A DNA stretch of 64,000 bases from Chryseobacterium culicis (GCF_900108365.1 NZ_FNWQ01000002.1:620001-684000), one strand, 5' to 3'; shown: positions 53,925 to 62,592, counted from the stretch's first letter. Numbers and translations: made by a program. Notes: generated by a model not told the origin, from the sequence alone.

Positions 53925-55583
53925 TTATAATCCCGCAATGTATTTTCCGGCTTTCATTCCTGAAAAAATACAGCCGCCCAAAAAAGTACCTTCCAAAGCT
54001 CTGTAGCCATGCATTCCGCCTCCTCCAAAGCCCGCCGCTTCTCCTGCAGCATAGAGCCCTTCAATGATACTGTCATCTTCTCTCAATACCTGACCGTTCA
54101 GATTGGTTTTTATTCCGCCCAATGTTTTACGGGTTAAAATATTAAGACGTACAGCGATCAAAGGCCCGTTTTCAGCGTCTAAGATCTTATGGGGAGAGGC
54201 TACACGCCCTAATTTATCCCCTAAATAATTTCTGGTATTCCGGATGTAATTAACCTGAGTATCTTTAGAAAATTTGTTGTCCAGTTCTCTGTCTCTGGCT
54301 TCAATCTGAGCTTTTATTCTTTCATAATGTAAAAGTTTATTTCCGGCAAGTTCATTCATTCTTTTCACAAGGTCTTCCAGATTGTCTGATACAATAAAAT
54401 CTTTTCCGTGCTCTTTAAAAGCTTCTACAGGACCAGGGGCTTTTTTACCAAAAATACGCTTCAGAAAAAGAGGGTAGTCTTTATTGGTAATATCCGGATT
54501 CTGTTCTGAGCCGGAAAGCGCAAATTCTTTTTTAATAATTTTCTGGGTCAGAATAAACCAGGAATAGGAAAATCCCGTTTCCTGAATATATTTTAAAGTT
54601 CCCAATGTATCAAATCCCGGAAGAAAAGGAGCGGGAAGCCGTTTCCCTTTGGCATCAAACCATAAGGAAGATGGTCCCGGCAGGATACGGATTCCGTGGT
54701 TTGGCCATATAGGATTCCAGTTTTGCAAGCCTTCTGTGTAATGCCACATTCTGTCTGGATTTATAATGTGAGCACCTGCATTTTCTGCAATGCCAATCAT
54801 TTTCCCATCTACATAAGCAGGAACGCCGCATATCATATTTTCAGGTGCTTTTCCCAGCCTTTCCGGCCAGTTTTTCCTTACCAGCTCATGATTGGCACCA
54901 ATTCCTCCGGAAGCGATGATGATGTTCGGAGCGGTGTATTCAAAAGTGGAAATGATATTTCTGTTGGTCTCAGCTCCTCTTTCTTGCGTGTCATTTTCCA
55001 GAATATCTCCTTTAACCCCTTTTATTTTCCCGTTTTCTTCTGTAAGTTCGGTGACGCGATGTCTGAATTTCATCTGAAGCAGCCCTTTTTGCTGAGCTTC
55101 ATAAGCTTTTTCCACAAAAGGTTTTACTACGCCCGTACCGGTTCCCCAACTGACATGAAAACGCGGTACGGAATTTCCATGACCTGTAGCCGAACCATCA
55201 CCACGTTCTGCCCAGCCTACCATAAACATAAGTCTGATCCCCAGTCTGGAAATGTATCGATACTTTTCACCAGCTGCAAATTTCAGGTAAGCTTCAGCCC
55301 ACTGGCGGGGCCAGTAGTCTTCCGGACGGTCAAATCCGGCAGTTCCTTTCCAGTCCTGTAATGCCAGCTCATAGGAATCTTTAATTCCCATTCTTCTTTG
55401 CTGGGGCGAATTGATCAGAAATAATCCTCCGAATGACCAGAAAGCCTGGCCGCCAATATTCTGCTCCGTTTCCTGATCCAACAGCAGTACTTTTTTTCCG
55501 CTATTTGTAATTTCCATGGCAGCAGTAAGCCCTGCCAGTCCGGTTCCGATGATGATGGCATCAGGCTGGAATCTTTCTTCCAT
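53925..55583 (-). CDS. FAD-binding dehydrogenase, fumarate reductase/3-ketosteroid dehydrogenase-like
   Basis: A 552-residue flavoprotein. The N-terminal FAD motif IIIGTGLAGLTAAMEI (about 9-24) and the C-terminal GLYAAGEAAGFGGGGMHGYR mark the FAD_binding_2 family. The length matches the group annotated as putative FAD-binding dehydrogenases in many bacteria. It probably oxidises C-C bonds of cyclic or lipid substrates. It has no signal peptide and leads a two-gene operon with the SDR. Confidence 0.88.
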   Translation of the reverse strand: MEERFQPDAIIIGTGLAGLTAAMEITNSGKKVLLLDQETEQNIGGQAFWSFGGLFLINSPQQRRMGIKDSYELALQDWKGTAGFDRPEDYWPRQWAEAYLKFAAGEKYRYISRLGIRLMFMVGWAERGDGSATGHGNSVPRFHVSWGTGTGVVKPFVEKAYEAQQKGLLQMKFRHRVTELTEENGKIKGVKGDILENDTQERGAETNRNIISTFEYTAPNIIIASGGIGANHELVRKNWPERLGKAPENMICGVPAYVDGKMIGIAENAGAHIINPDRMWHYTEGLQNWNPIWPNHGIRILPGPSSLWFDAKGKRLPAPFLPGFDTLGTLKYIQETGFSYSWFILTQKIIKKEFALSGSEQNPDITNKDYPLFLKRIFGKKAPGPVEAFKEHGKDFIVSDNLEDLVKRMNELAGNKLLHYERIKAQIEARDRELDNKFSKDTQVNYIRNTRNYLGDKLGRVASPHKILDAENGPLIAVRLNILTRKTLGGIKTNLNGQVLREDDSIIEGLYAAGEAAGFGGGGMHGYRALEGTFLGGCIFSGMKAGKYIAGL

Positions 55584-55711
55584 TGTTAAAAGTGTTTTTA
55601 TTCAGCAATACGTTCTATAAATGTATAAAATTATTTGTTACCGGATTACATATTAAAAAATCAATACACATCCTTACAGCAATTCAGCCATGAACTCTAA
55701 ACTTTTCCTCT

Positions 55712-55719
55712 TATCTTTG
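55712..55719 (+). promoter_or_regulatory. Promoter -7 element for the rhodanese gene
   Basis: TATCTTTG is an exact TAnnTTTG match 14 bases before the ATG, so the leader would be under 10 bases. No clear -33 TTG was seen. Confidence 0.5.
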
Positions 55720-55733
55720 CGAAAAATAGAAGT

Positions 55734-56162
55734 ATGAAGTATTTGTTTATCATGGCATGTCTGGTCTGTTCGGTTTTCAGCCAGGCACAGCAAAAACAGG
55801 ATCCGTGGAAAGACAGCCAGCTTATGGACCCTGCTTTACTGGCCTCCAGAATTGAAAAGCATACAACAAAAGATCTGGTGATCATCTCAGTTGGCCCTGA
55901 AGCTATCATCAAAGGTTCTGTAGATATTGGACCGACCCATGAACCTGAAAATCTGGAAAAACTAAGAAATTATCTTAGAGATATTCCTAAGAACAGAGAA
56001 ATTGTGATTTACTGTGGATGCTGTCCTTTTGTAAAATGCCCTAATATACGTCCGGCTTTTGCGTTACTTATGGAAATGGGCTTCAAAAATGCGAAGCTTT
56101 TAAATCTTCCGAAAAATATTAAAACAGACTGGCTGGATAAAGATTACCCTACCAATGATTAA
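55734..56162 (+). CDS. Exported rhodanese-like protein
   Basis: A 142-residue protein with a signal peptide (MKYLFIMACLVCSVFSQAQ) and one rhodanese domain. The active-site loop YCGCCPFVKCPN holds four cysteines where a classical rhodanese has one, so thiol redox or sulfur binding beyond simple sulfur transfer is possible. It overlaps the following thioredoxin-like gene by up to 8 bases, which suggests that the pair works together in the periplasm. Confidence 0.85.
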   Translation: MKYLFIMACLVCSVFSQAQQKQDPWKDSQLMDPALLASRIEKHTTKDLVIISVGPEAIIKGSVDIGPTHEPENLEKLRNYLRDIPKNREIVIYCGCCPFVKCPNIRPAFALLMEMGFKNAKLLNLPKNIKTDWLDKDYPTND

Positions 56163-56661
56163 TATGAAGACCTTCTGTACCATCCTGTTTTTTAGCCTGT
56201 TTTCAGGATCTGCCACTGCTCAAAATACAATAGAAATAGGAAAAAAAGCTCCGGAAATCATAATGAACAGGGCAGATGGCACCTCATTCTCTCTTTCTGC
56301 ATTAAAAGGTAAGCTGGTTCTGATTGACTTCTGGGCAACATGGTGTGCTCCATGCGTAGAGGAACAGCCCCTGCTGAAAACGATGTATGAATCTTATTCG
56401 GAACAGGTGAAAAACAATCAGTTTGAAATTCTGGGAGTCTCTTTAGACAAGAATAAGGAAAGCTGGCAGAAAGCAATTGACAGGTTTGGTATCAACTGGA
56501 TACAGATCAGCGATTTAAAATTCTGGAAAAGCCCGGTAGCAAAACTCTATGAGGTAGATGAACTTCCTTTTAATGTTATTATTGACCGCGAGGGTATTAT
56601 TTTAGCAAAAAACCTTCACGGTAAGCAGCTTGAAGATTTTATAAGAGAAAAACTTAAGTAA
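56155..56661 (+). CDS. TlpA/ResA-like exported thioredoxin
   Basis: A 168-residue protein with a signal peptide and a TlpA-like thioredoxin domain. The active site is WATWCAPCVEE and the cis-proline loop is DELPFNVIID. It acts as a disulfide oxidoreductase outside the cytoplasmic membrane. The start may be Met4 (56164), which removes the overlap with the rhodanese gene and starts directly at MKTFCTILFF; the choice does not alter the mature protein. Confidence 0.9.
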   Translation: MINMKTFCTILFFSLFSGSATAQNTIEIGKKAPEIIMNRADGTSFSLSALKGKLVLIDFWATWCAPCVEEQPLLKTMYESYSEQVKNNQFEILGVSLDKNKESWQKAIDRFGINWIQISDLKFWKSPVAKLYEVDELPFNVIIDREGIILAKNLHGKQLEDFIREKLK

Positions 56662-56693
56662 GAATTAAGATAATAGAATTTCAAATAATGTAG

Positions 56694-56721
56694 AGAACAG
56701 TATTTATTTGCTGTTCTTTTT
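56694..56721 (+). terminator. Rho-independent terminator
   Basis: AGAACAG (56694-56700) pairs with CTGTTCT (56711-56717), then T-rich sequence. It ends the rhodanese/thioredoxin transcript. Confidence 0.65.
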
Positions 56722-56818
56722 CTATCTCTGAATGCAACAGCAAAGACCGGAAAAAATAAACGTTTTCTATTAGAATTACCAACACATTTTTCACGAATGT
56801 ATCAATTTCACATCAATT

Positions 56819-57322
56819 ATGCTGACAGATATTATTAAACCACACCTTACCGTTATTTTCTGTGGAATCAATCCCGGGTTGAAATCATCCAATGACGGCC
56901 ATCATTTTTCAGGAAGGAGTAACCGTTTTTGGAAAGTACTCCATCAGTCAGGATTTACACCTTATGAAATAGAGGCGGTGAATGACACGTCTCTTCTGGA
57001 TTTCGGATATGGATTGACCACTGCTGTGGCAAGAGCAACCTCCCGTGCAGATGAGCTTGCTAAGGAAGAATTTGATGAATCTCTGGAAAGTTTTAAATCA
57101 AAAATTACAGCCAGCCAACCGAAATATATTGCTTTTCTTGGCAAGGCGGCCTACCAAGCTTTTTCTAAAAAGAAAGAAATTACCTGGGGCGAACAGCCTG
57201 AAAATTTCTGTGGATCAAAAGTTTGGGTTTTGCCTAATACCAGCGGCTTAAACCGTGGTTTTTCTCTTGATAGTCTCATTACGCACTATAAAGCGTTTTA
57301 TGATTCGGTTTACAAATCCTGA
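56819..57322 (+). CDS. mug: G/U mismatch-specific uracil/thymine DNA glycosylase
   Basis: A 167-residue enzyme of the MUG/TDG family. FCGINPGLKSS (about 14-24) is the active-site motif and LPNTSGLNRGF (about 139-149) the DNA-intercalating one. It removes uracil, and ethenocytosine, from mispairs with guanine. Its stop codon directly abuts the stop of a convergent alkyl-purine glycosylase gene. Confidence 0.92.
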   Translation: MLTDIIKPHLTVIFCGINPGLKSSNDGHHFSGRSNRFWKVLHQSGFTPYEIEAVNDTSLLDFGYGLTTAVARATSRADELAKEEFDESLESFKSKITASQPKYIAFLGKAAYQAFSKKKEITWGEQPENFCGSKVWVLPNTSGLNRGFSLDSLITHYKAFYDSVYKS

Positions 57323-57928
57323 TTATGCTTTATTGGGCTTGCTTACATATTTGTTTCCCTTGACAAAAAAACGCCACGGCAAAAGAGCATCTTCCTGTGC
57401 GTAAGCAACACCAATACGGGGGCCTGCAATAATTTCGTCGGATGAATACGAAATACCATGGTCTTCAATCCATATCTCGTTTTCCGTTAAATCCTTCCTG
57501 TTGAATAACCGGTCTATTCCCAATGCTTTGGATGCTGATCCCGGTCCTGCAGAAATGGATGGCTTAGTGGCGGGCATATTTCGTCTCAATTCCATAATTT
57601 CTTTGCCGATCAAAGGTTCTATCGCTCTTACCAGAACTGCATGAGGCTCATCCTGCACAGAAGTCACAACATTGAAAAGATGGTGGATTCCGTAGCATAG
57701 ATACACGTAAGAAACTCCGCCCTCACTGTACAATGTTTCAGTACGGCCTGTACGCCTGCCTCCGTAAGCATGGGAAGCTTTGTCATGTACGCCAAAATAG
57801 GCTTCTGTTTCTACAATGATTCCGGCCGTAGTTTCACCATTGATCTCAGTGAAAAGTACTTTTCCCAAAAGATCCTGCGCTATAAAGAGAACGTCGGGAT
57901 TGGAATAATAGGAGCGTGGTAGTTTCAT
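57323..57928 (-). CDS. DNA-3-methyladenine glycosylase, AAG/MPG family
   Basis: A 201-residue enzyme of the mammalian AAG type. GIIVETEAYFG contains the catalytic Glu, DKASHAYGGRRTGRTE and YVYLCYGIHHLFNVVT are family motifs, and AGPGSASKALGI follows. It excises alkylated and deaminated purines. The gene is convergent with and directly adjoins the mug gene, with no base between the stop codons. Confidence 0.94.
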   Translation of the reverse strand: MKLPRSYYSNPDVLFIAQDLLGKVLFTEINGETTAGIIVETEAYFGVHDKASHAYGGRRTGRTETLYSEGGVSYVYLCYGIHHLFNVVTSVQDEPHAVLVRAIEPLIGKEIMELRRNMPATKPSISAGPGSASKALGIDRLFNRKDLTENEIWIEDHGISYSSDEIIAGPRIGVAYAQEDALLPWRFFVKGNKYVSKPNKA

Positions 57929-58122
57929 GAATGATTTTAGAAATTATTCACTCAAATGTAATAATAATCTTATAAAAATAGAAGTTATCAGAAATATAAC
58001 ATAGAAAAGGTACCACAAAAATCACATTTCATAAATTAGTGATTAATTTGGCACATGCATTGTTACTTTTAAACTACATCATTTTACACCACTATAAAAA
58101 TTTATAGGTTTTGACACTTATT

Positions 58123-58149
58123 TTCCCCGGATTGCACCGGGGAATTTTT
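58123..58149 (+). terminator. Plus-strand terminator without an obvious upstream gene
   Basis: TTCCCCGG (58123-58130) pairs perfectly with CCGGGGAA (58137-58144) around ATTGCA and is followed by TTTTTA on the plus strand. The nearest upstream gene is transcribed away from it, so a short plus-strand transcript from 57929-58122 is possible. Confidence 0.6.
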
Positions 58150-58150
58150 A

Positions 58151-59545
58151 TTAAGCCAAGTATTCGGCTCTGTAATTTTCAATTTCTTCCACAGTCTTAA
58201 TCAGTCCATTTCCTAAGAGTCTGTACCCTTCATCTGTGATCAGAAAGTCATCTTCTACGCGAATTCCACCGAAATTTCGGTATTCATTTACTTTATCATA
58301 ATTAATAAAGTCTGCATTTCTGCTTTCAGCCTGCCACATGTCAATCAAATCAGGAATCATGTAGATACCCGGTTCAACCGTTACCACAAATCCGGATTCC
58401 AGTTCTTTTCCTAAACGTAAAGATTTCAATCCAAATGTTTGGGTATCTTTAGGTTCCTCCTCCGTGTAGCCGATATACTGTTCTCCAAGATCTTCCATAT
58501 CATGTACATCAAGACCCATCATATGTCCTAACCCACACTGGAAAAACAGGGTGTGAGCGTGTTTTTTGACCGCTTCTTCAGCATTTCCTTTCATTAATCC
58601 AAGCTCAATAAGACCTTCTACCAGATTCTGGGCTGCTTTCAGGTGAATGTCTTTGAAACGAACGCCCGGCTTCAAAAGACTCTGGGCATTATTAAAAGCA
58701 TTCAGAACGACTTCATACATTTCTTTTTGCTTGGTTGTAAAAGCTTTGCCTACAGGAAACGTTCTGGTAAGGTCACCGGCATATCCCATTGCAGTTTCCG
58801 CTCCTGAATCATTCAGGAAAAGATCTCCGTCTTTCATGGTATTGAGACGGTAGTGGTTGTGCAGGATACCTCCGTTTACCGTTACAATGGGAGGATAAGA
58901 CATATGGCATTCTTTATTGGCTGCAAGGTACTGAATGGCATTGGCAATTTCATATTCCTTTACTCCCGGCCTGGCCAGTCGCATCGCAAGCAAATGCATT
59001 TCATTAGAAACTGTAACGGCTTCTTCTATCTGTACAATTTCACGGGTTTCTTTAACAGAACGCTGCTTTACAACAGCTTTAATCATTTCTACAGAAGGCT
59101 GTAAGGCTGAAATTGTAATTCCAAGAAGATCTGAAAGCAAAATTTTATTGGCAGACTGGTAGGGAGGGAGATAATGCACTTTTCTGCCTGAAGCCAGTGC
59201 TTTTGCAAGATATGAAGACAGTTCCGTATATGGCAAGATTTCCTGTACTCCAGATTTCAGACTTTTTTCTTTCAGGGTTTCCTGTCTGCCCATCCACACA
59301 ATATCATCAATACTCAATTCATCGCCGAAAATGATGGTCTTATCTTCATCAATGTCAACAACTGCTGCTATACGCGGCTCCTGAATTCCGAAATAGTATA
59401 GGTACGTGCTGTCCTGACGAAAATAATAAGGATTATGCTCAAAGTTCACGGGATTTTCTATATTTCCCAAAAACAATAGAATTCCGTTTTCTACATTGGT
59501 TTGTAATACGGTTCTTCTCTCCTGATAGGTGGCTGCTGAAAACAT
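58151..59545 (-). CDS. Xaa-Pro aminopeptidase (M24B)
   Basis: A 464-residue peptidase. Residues about 1-130 are the aminopeptidase P N-terminal domain and about 170-455 the pita-bread metallopeptidase. Metal ligands lie in NDSGAETAMGYAGDLTRT (two Asp), GLGHMMGLDVHD (His), TVEPGIY (Glu) and GGIRVEDD (Glu). It removes the N-terminal residue before proline and needs two manganese or similar ions. Cytoplasmic. Single gene. Confidence 0.94.
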   Translation of the reverse strand: MFSAATYQERRTVLQTNVENGILLFLGNIENPVNFEHNPYYFRQDSTYLYYFGIQEPRIAAVVDIDEDKTIIFGDELSIDDIVWMGRQETLKEKSLKSGVQEILPYTELSSYLAKALASGRKVHYLPPYQSANKILLSDLLGITISALQPSVEMIKAVVKQRSVKETREIVQIEEAVTVSNEMHLLAMRLARPGVKEYEIANAIQYLAANKECHMSYPPIVTVNGGILHNHYRLNTMKDGDLFLNDSGAETAMGYAGDLTRTFPVGKAFTTKQKEMYEVVLNAFNNAQSLLKPGVRFKDIHLKAAQNLVEGLIELGLMKGNAEEAVKKHAHTLFFQCGLGHMMGLDVHDMEDLGEQYIGYTEEEPKDTQTFGLKSLRLGKELESGFVVTVEPGIYMIPDLIDMWQAESRNADFINYDKVNEYRNFGGIRVEDDFLITDEGYRLLGNGLIKTVEEIENYRAEYLA

Positions 59546-59694
59546 AGTAGGAATAGTTTTTTATTTAGAGGTTTAATGTACGATTTGTATCGCTGAAAGA
59601 CTTCTTTGTTACAAGAAAGTTTAGATTTTTATGATGGGTTCTGAGTTTATTTATGTAATTTTATCGTATTGCCTAATTTCATTATGCCATTTCA

Positions 59695-60189
59695 ATGTAC
59701 TATAAAAGCGACATCATCATTATCCGCGAATTTACTCCGGAAGAATTCCCTTTATTCTCTCATCTTTTCGAAAATGAAAATGTAACCCGGTACCTTCCGT
59801 ACAAAACCCAGGAGGAATACAAAGAAATGTTCGATAAAGCATTGGCAGATTATAAAGAAGGATCCTTCAGCAGATGGGGAATATTTAATGCTGAAAACCA
59901 CGATTTTGTAGGAATGTGTCTTGCAAGAGTATTCCTGGACAACCCGGAACAAATAGAAATAGGGTATACCATAGGAGAAAACTATTGGGGAAAAGGTCTC
60001 GGAACAGAAGTATGTAAAGCACTTGTTGAATACTGTTCCTCTCTTAATCACCAAAAAGATATTGTGGCTGTAACCGATCTTGACAATATCGGATCTCAAA
60101 AAGTACTTCTGAAAAGTGGCTTCAACAGAACTGAAAATCTTGCACGAGAAGACAGAGAGCTGGCTTATTTTATTTTACAGAAAGAGTAA
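59695..60189 (+). CDS. GNAT-family acetyltransferase, RimJ/RimL-like
   Basis: A 164-residue acetyltransferase. REFTPEEFPLFSHLFEN starts the fold, IGYTIGENYWGKGLGTEVCKALVEY carries the acetyl-CoA motif (G-K-G-L-G-T), and DNIGSQKVLLKSGF is the typical C-terminal motif. The pattern suits the ribosomal-protein-serine acetyltransferase-like group; the substrate is not known. Single gene. Confidence 0.88.
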   Translation: MYYKSDIIIIREFTPEEFPLFSHLFENENVTRYLPYKTQEEYKEMFDKALADYKEGSFSRWGIFNAENHDFVGMCLARVFLDNPEQIEIGYTIGENYWGKGLGTEVCKALVEYCSSLNHQKDIVAVTDLDNIGSQKVLLKSGFNRTENLAREDRELAYFILQKE

Positions 60190-60220
60190 ACAGGTCTCAT
60201 ATTACAAATGAAAGACCGGG

Positions 60221-60278
60221 AATTCCCCTCCTGTGGAGGGGTGGTAAAAATTCAAAGAATTTTTGACGGGGTGGTTCT
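60221..60278 (+). repeat. Dispersed Bacteroidota repeat, copy 2
   Basis: CCCCTCCTGTGGAGGGGTGG followed by TAAAAATTC and TTTGACGGGGTGGTT is the inverse of copy 1 at 47456-47515. The 5' part is a CCCCTCC/GGAGGGG hairpin. No gene. Confidence 0.85.
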
Positions 60279-60352
60279 CAAACATCCACTTCGTGCTTCT
60301 TCACTATAAAACATTTCATTTATCAGATAATTTATCATAACTTGCAGAAATT

Positions 60353-60769
60353 ATGATGTCGAAACGTTGCAAATATGCGCTTAAAGCAATGGTCAGATTA
60401 GCAAGGAATTATAACCAGGGCTTTCTGCCGACTTCCGTTATTGCACAGGACGAAAACATCCCCAAAAAATTTCTGGAACAAATTCTCCTTGAACTTAAAA
60501 GAGCCAAACTTGTCAACAGCAAACAGGGTAAAGTAGGGGGATACTACCTTCTGAAATCACCTGATGAGGTTTCACTGGCAGACATTTACCGTATTTTCGA
60601 TGGACCTATTGCACTTACACCGTGCGTTTCCCTAAATTTTTATGAAGCATGTGACGATTGTGTGGACGAAGCAGTCTGCTATCTGAGAAAAGAATTAATG
60701 ATTGTTCGTGAAAAGACCAGAACAAGCATGATGGAGGCTACTCTTACTAAGTTTATCGCTAAGGAATAA
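60353..60769 (+). CDS. Rrf2-family transcriptional regulator, probable regulator of sulfate assimilation
   Basis: A 138-residue winged-helix protein. CKYALKAMVRLARNY, IPKKFLEQILLELKRAKLVNSKQGKVGGYYL and DIYRIFDGP are Rrf2 motifs. Cysteines in LTPCVSLN, EACDDCVDEAVC are placed like the IscR/NsrR cluster ligands but with different spacing, so an Fe-S or thiol sensor is possible. It precedes the cysH operon by 83 bases and resembles CymR by context. Control of that operon is inference. Confidence 0.9.
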   Translation: MMSKRCKYALKAMVRLARNYNQGFLPTSVIAQDENIPKKFLEQILLELKRAKLVNSKQGKVGGYYLLKSPDEVSLADIYRIFDGPIALTPCVSLNFYEACDDCVDEAVCYLRKELMIVREKTRTSMMEATLTKFIAKE

Positions 60770-60783
60770 AATTTTTTTTATTT

Positions 60784-60817
60784 AAATTCTACCATTTTGA
60801 TAGGAGTTATAGAATTT
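60784..60817. promoter_or_regulatory. Candidate Rrf2 operator
   Basis: An 8-bp inverted repeat, AAATTCTA (60784-60791) and TAGAATTT (60810-60817), surrounds the -33 element of the cysH promoter. The position would let the upstream Rrf2 protein block transcription. Confidence 0.4.
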
Positions 60818-60829
60818 TATATATATTTG
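60797..60829 (+). promoter_or_regulatory. Promoter of the sulfate assimilation operon
   Basis: TTG (60797-60799), 22 bases, then TATATTTG (60822-60829), an exact TAnnTTTG. The ATG of the reductase lies 23 bases downstream of the box. Confidence 0.65.
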
Positions 60830-60852
60830 CAAAACTTAAATCTCAATTCAAA

Positions 60853-61566
60853 ATGAATAACAGTCTGGAAAATGAATTCGAAAATCTTGTAAAAGAGGCT
60901 CAGGAGGCTTCTTTTCAAACCAATGCACTGCAAATACTGACTGAAAGATTTCCGGGTAGAGTAATCTTCTCAACCAGTTTCAGTTATGAGGATCAGGTCA
61001 TCACTCATCTGATAAAAGATTTAAATATTGAAATATTTACCCTGGATACGGGAAGACTTTTCGAACAAACTTATGAAACATGGGCTTCTACAAAGGCCTT
61101 CTTTAAAAAGAACATCAAAGCCTACTATCCGGATATGGAAGAGCTTAGCAAGCTGGTAACAGAAAATGGTCCTGATTCATTCTATCAGTCGGTAGAGAAG
61201 AGGAAAGCATGCTGTACCATCCGGAAAGTTCATCCCTTAAAAAAAGCACTGAAAGGGTACGAAGTATGGATCACCGGTCTGAGAGCGGAACACTCTGCCA
61301 ACAGACAGAATATGCCTCAACTGGAATGGGATCCGGATAATAAGATCATAAAATTTCATCCCATCCTTCATTGGACTACGGAACAGGTAACAGCATATGT
61401 AAAGGATCATCATTTACCTTATAATCACCTTCATAAGAAAGGGTTTGTAAGCATAGGATGTGAACCGTGTACCAGAGCCATCAAAGAAGGTGAAGATTTC
61501 AGAGCTGGCCGATGGTGGTGGGAAGATGCCAGCAAAAAAGAATGCGGTCTGCATATTCATCAATAA
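60853..61566 (+). CDS. cysH: Adenylyl-sulfate (APS) reductase, CysH family
   Basis: A 237-residue enzyme of the PAPS/APS reductase family. FSTSFSYEDQVITHL is the nucleotide-binding region. Cys120-Cys121 and Cys203-x-x-Cys206 are the four ligands of the [4Fe-4S] cluster found in APS-specific reductases; the PAPS-specific enzymes lack them. It reduces APS to sulfite. It is the first gene of the operon and is followed by cysD after 11 bases. Confidence 0.93.
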   Translation: MNNSLENEFENLVKEAQEASFQTNALQILTERFPGRVIFSTSFSYEDQVITHLIKDLNIEIFTLDTGRLFEQTYETWASTKAFFKKNIKAYYPDMEELSKLVTENGPDSFYQSVEKRKACCTIRKVHPLKKALKGYEVWITGLRAEHSANRQNMPQLEWDPDNKIIKFHPILHWTTEQVTAYVKDHHLPYNHLHKKGFVSIGCEPCTRAIKEGEDFRAGRWWWEDASKKECGLHIHQ

Positions 61567-61577
61567 AAAATAAAAAA

Positions 61578-62486
61578 ATGTCAATACATCAATTAAACTA
61601 TTTAGATCAGCTTGAAGCAGAATCTATCTATATATTCAGAGAAGTAGCAGGTCAGTTTGAACGTCCGGCTTTATTATTCAGCGGAGGAAAGGACAGCATT
61701 GTACTGGCCCATCTTGCGAGAAAAGCTTTCTTTCATGGGAAAATCCCGTTTACATTTGTTCATGTAGACACCGGGCATAACTTTCCGGAGGTATTGGATT
61801 TCCGGGATCAGCTGGTAAAACAGCTAGATGTCAATCTCGTAGTGAGGAAGGTAGAAGATACCATACAAAGCAAAAAGCTGACGGAGGCTAAAGGTAAATT
61901 TCCAAGCAGAAACTGGCTGCAAACCTATACACTTCTTGATACGATTGAAGAATTTGAATTTGATGCATGCATTGGAGGTGCCAGAAGAGATGAGGAAAAA
62001 GCAAGAGCAAAAGAAAGAATATTCTCCGTTCGTGATGAATTCGGGCAGTGGGATCCTAAGCTTCAGCGGCCTGAGCTTTGGAATATTTTCAACGGAAAAA
62101 TTCACAAAGGAGAAAATGTGAGAGTATTCCCGATAAGCAACTGGACAGAGCTTGACATATGGAATTATATCCGAAGAGAGAAAATTGCGCTCCCCTCCAT
62201 TTATTTCTCTCATGAAAGAGAAGTAATCGACTTTAACGGACAGTGGCTTGCCAATTCCTCCCATGTAGTCTTAGATCCGGAAGATATTATTACCACCAGG
62301 AAAATCCGGTACCGAACCGTAGGTGACATGACCTGCACAGCAGCCGTAGAATCCAATGCCACAACAATAGATGCCGTAATCGAAGAAATTGTAGCAACCA
62401 GAATATCAGAACGCGGCGAGACCAGAATAGACGACAGGGTAACAGAAGCCGCGATGGAAGACCGGAAAAAAGGAGGATACTTTTAG
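61578..62486 (+). CDS. cysD: Sulfate adenylyltransferase subunit 2
   Basis: A 302-residue ATP sulfurylase small subunit. The PP-loop LLFSGGKDSIVL (about 33-44) binds ATP pyrophosphate, and GGARRDEEKARAKERI and the C-terminal RKIRYRTVGDMTCT are CysD signatures. I use the ATG at 61578, 11 bases after the cysH stop, because the longer frame from 61512 lies inside cysH and adds an unconserved leader. It makes APS together with CysN. Confidence 0.95.
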   Translation: MSIHQLNYLDQLEAESIYIFREVAGQFERPALLFSGGKDSIVLAHLARKAFFHGKIPFTFVHVDTGHNFPEVLDFRDQLVKQLDVNLVVRKVEDTIQSKKLTEAKGKFPSRNWLQTYTLLDTIEEFEFDACIGGARRDEEKARAKERIFSVRDEFGQWDPKLQRPELWNIFNGKIHKGENVRVFPISNWTELDIWNYIRREKIALPSIYFSHEREVIDFNGQWLANSSHVVLDPEDIITTRKIRYRTVGDMTCTAAVESNATTIDAVIEEIVATRISERGETRIDDRVTEAAMEDRKKGGYF

Positions 62487-62550
62487 ATAAGCAATCAGCG
62501 ATGAATAATAAGTAGTAGAAAAACAACTTTTACTTCTTAAACAGCACAAT

Positions 62551-62586
62551 ATTACTCATTGCCCATTACTCATTATTTATAATTAC
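62551..62586. repeat. Dispersed ATTACTCATT repeat between cysD and cysN
   Basis: ATTACTCATT occurs twice (62551-62560 and 62565-62574), followed by ATTTATAATTAC. The inverse of this element opens the gap after bioB (30200-30233). Confidence 0.65.
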
Positions 62587-62592
62587 AATCGA

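Noticed and set aside
54696..55361. 221-codon open frame on the plus strand opposite the FAD dehydrogenase
   Set aside because: It lies wholly inside a well-supported gene, has no recognisable domain, and its composition is that of an antisense shadow rich in Ser, Phe and Cys.
61512..61577. Earlier ATG for cysD
   Set aside because: The extension overlaps cysH and gives a basic leader unlike CysD; MSIHQLNYLDQLEAESI from 61578 matches the normal N-terminus.
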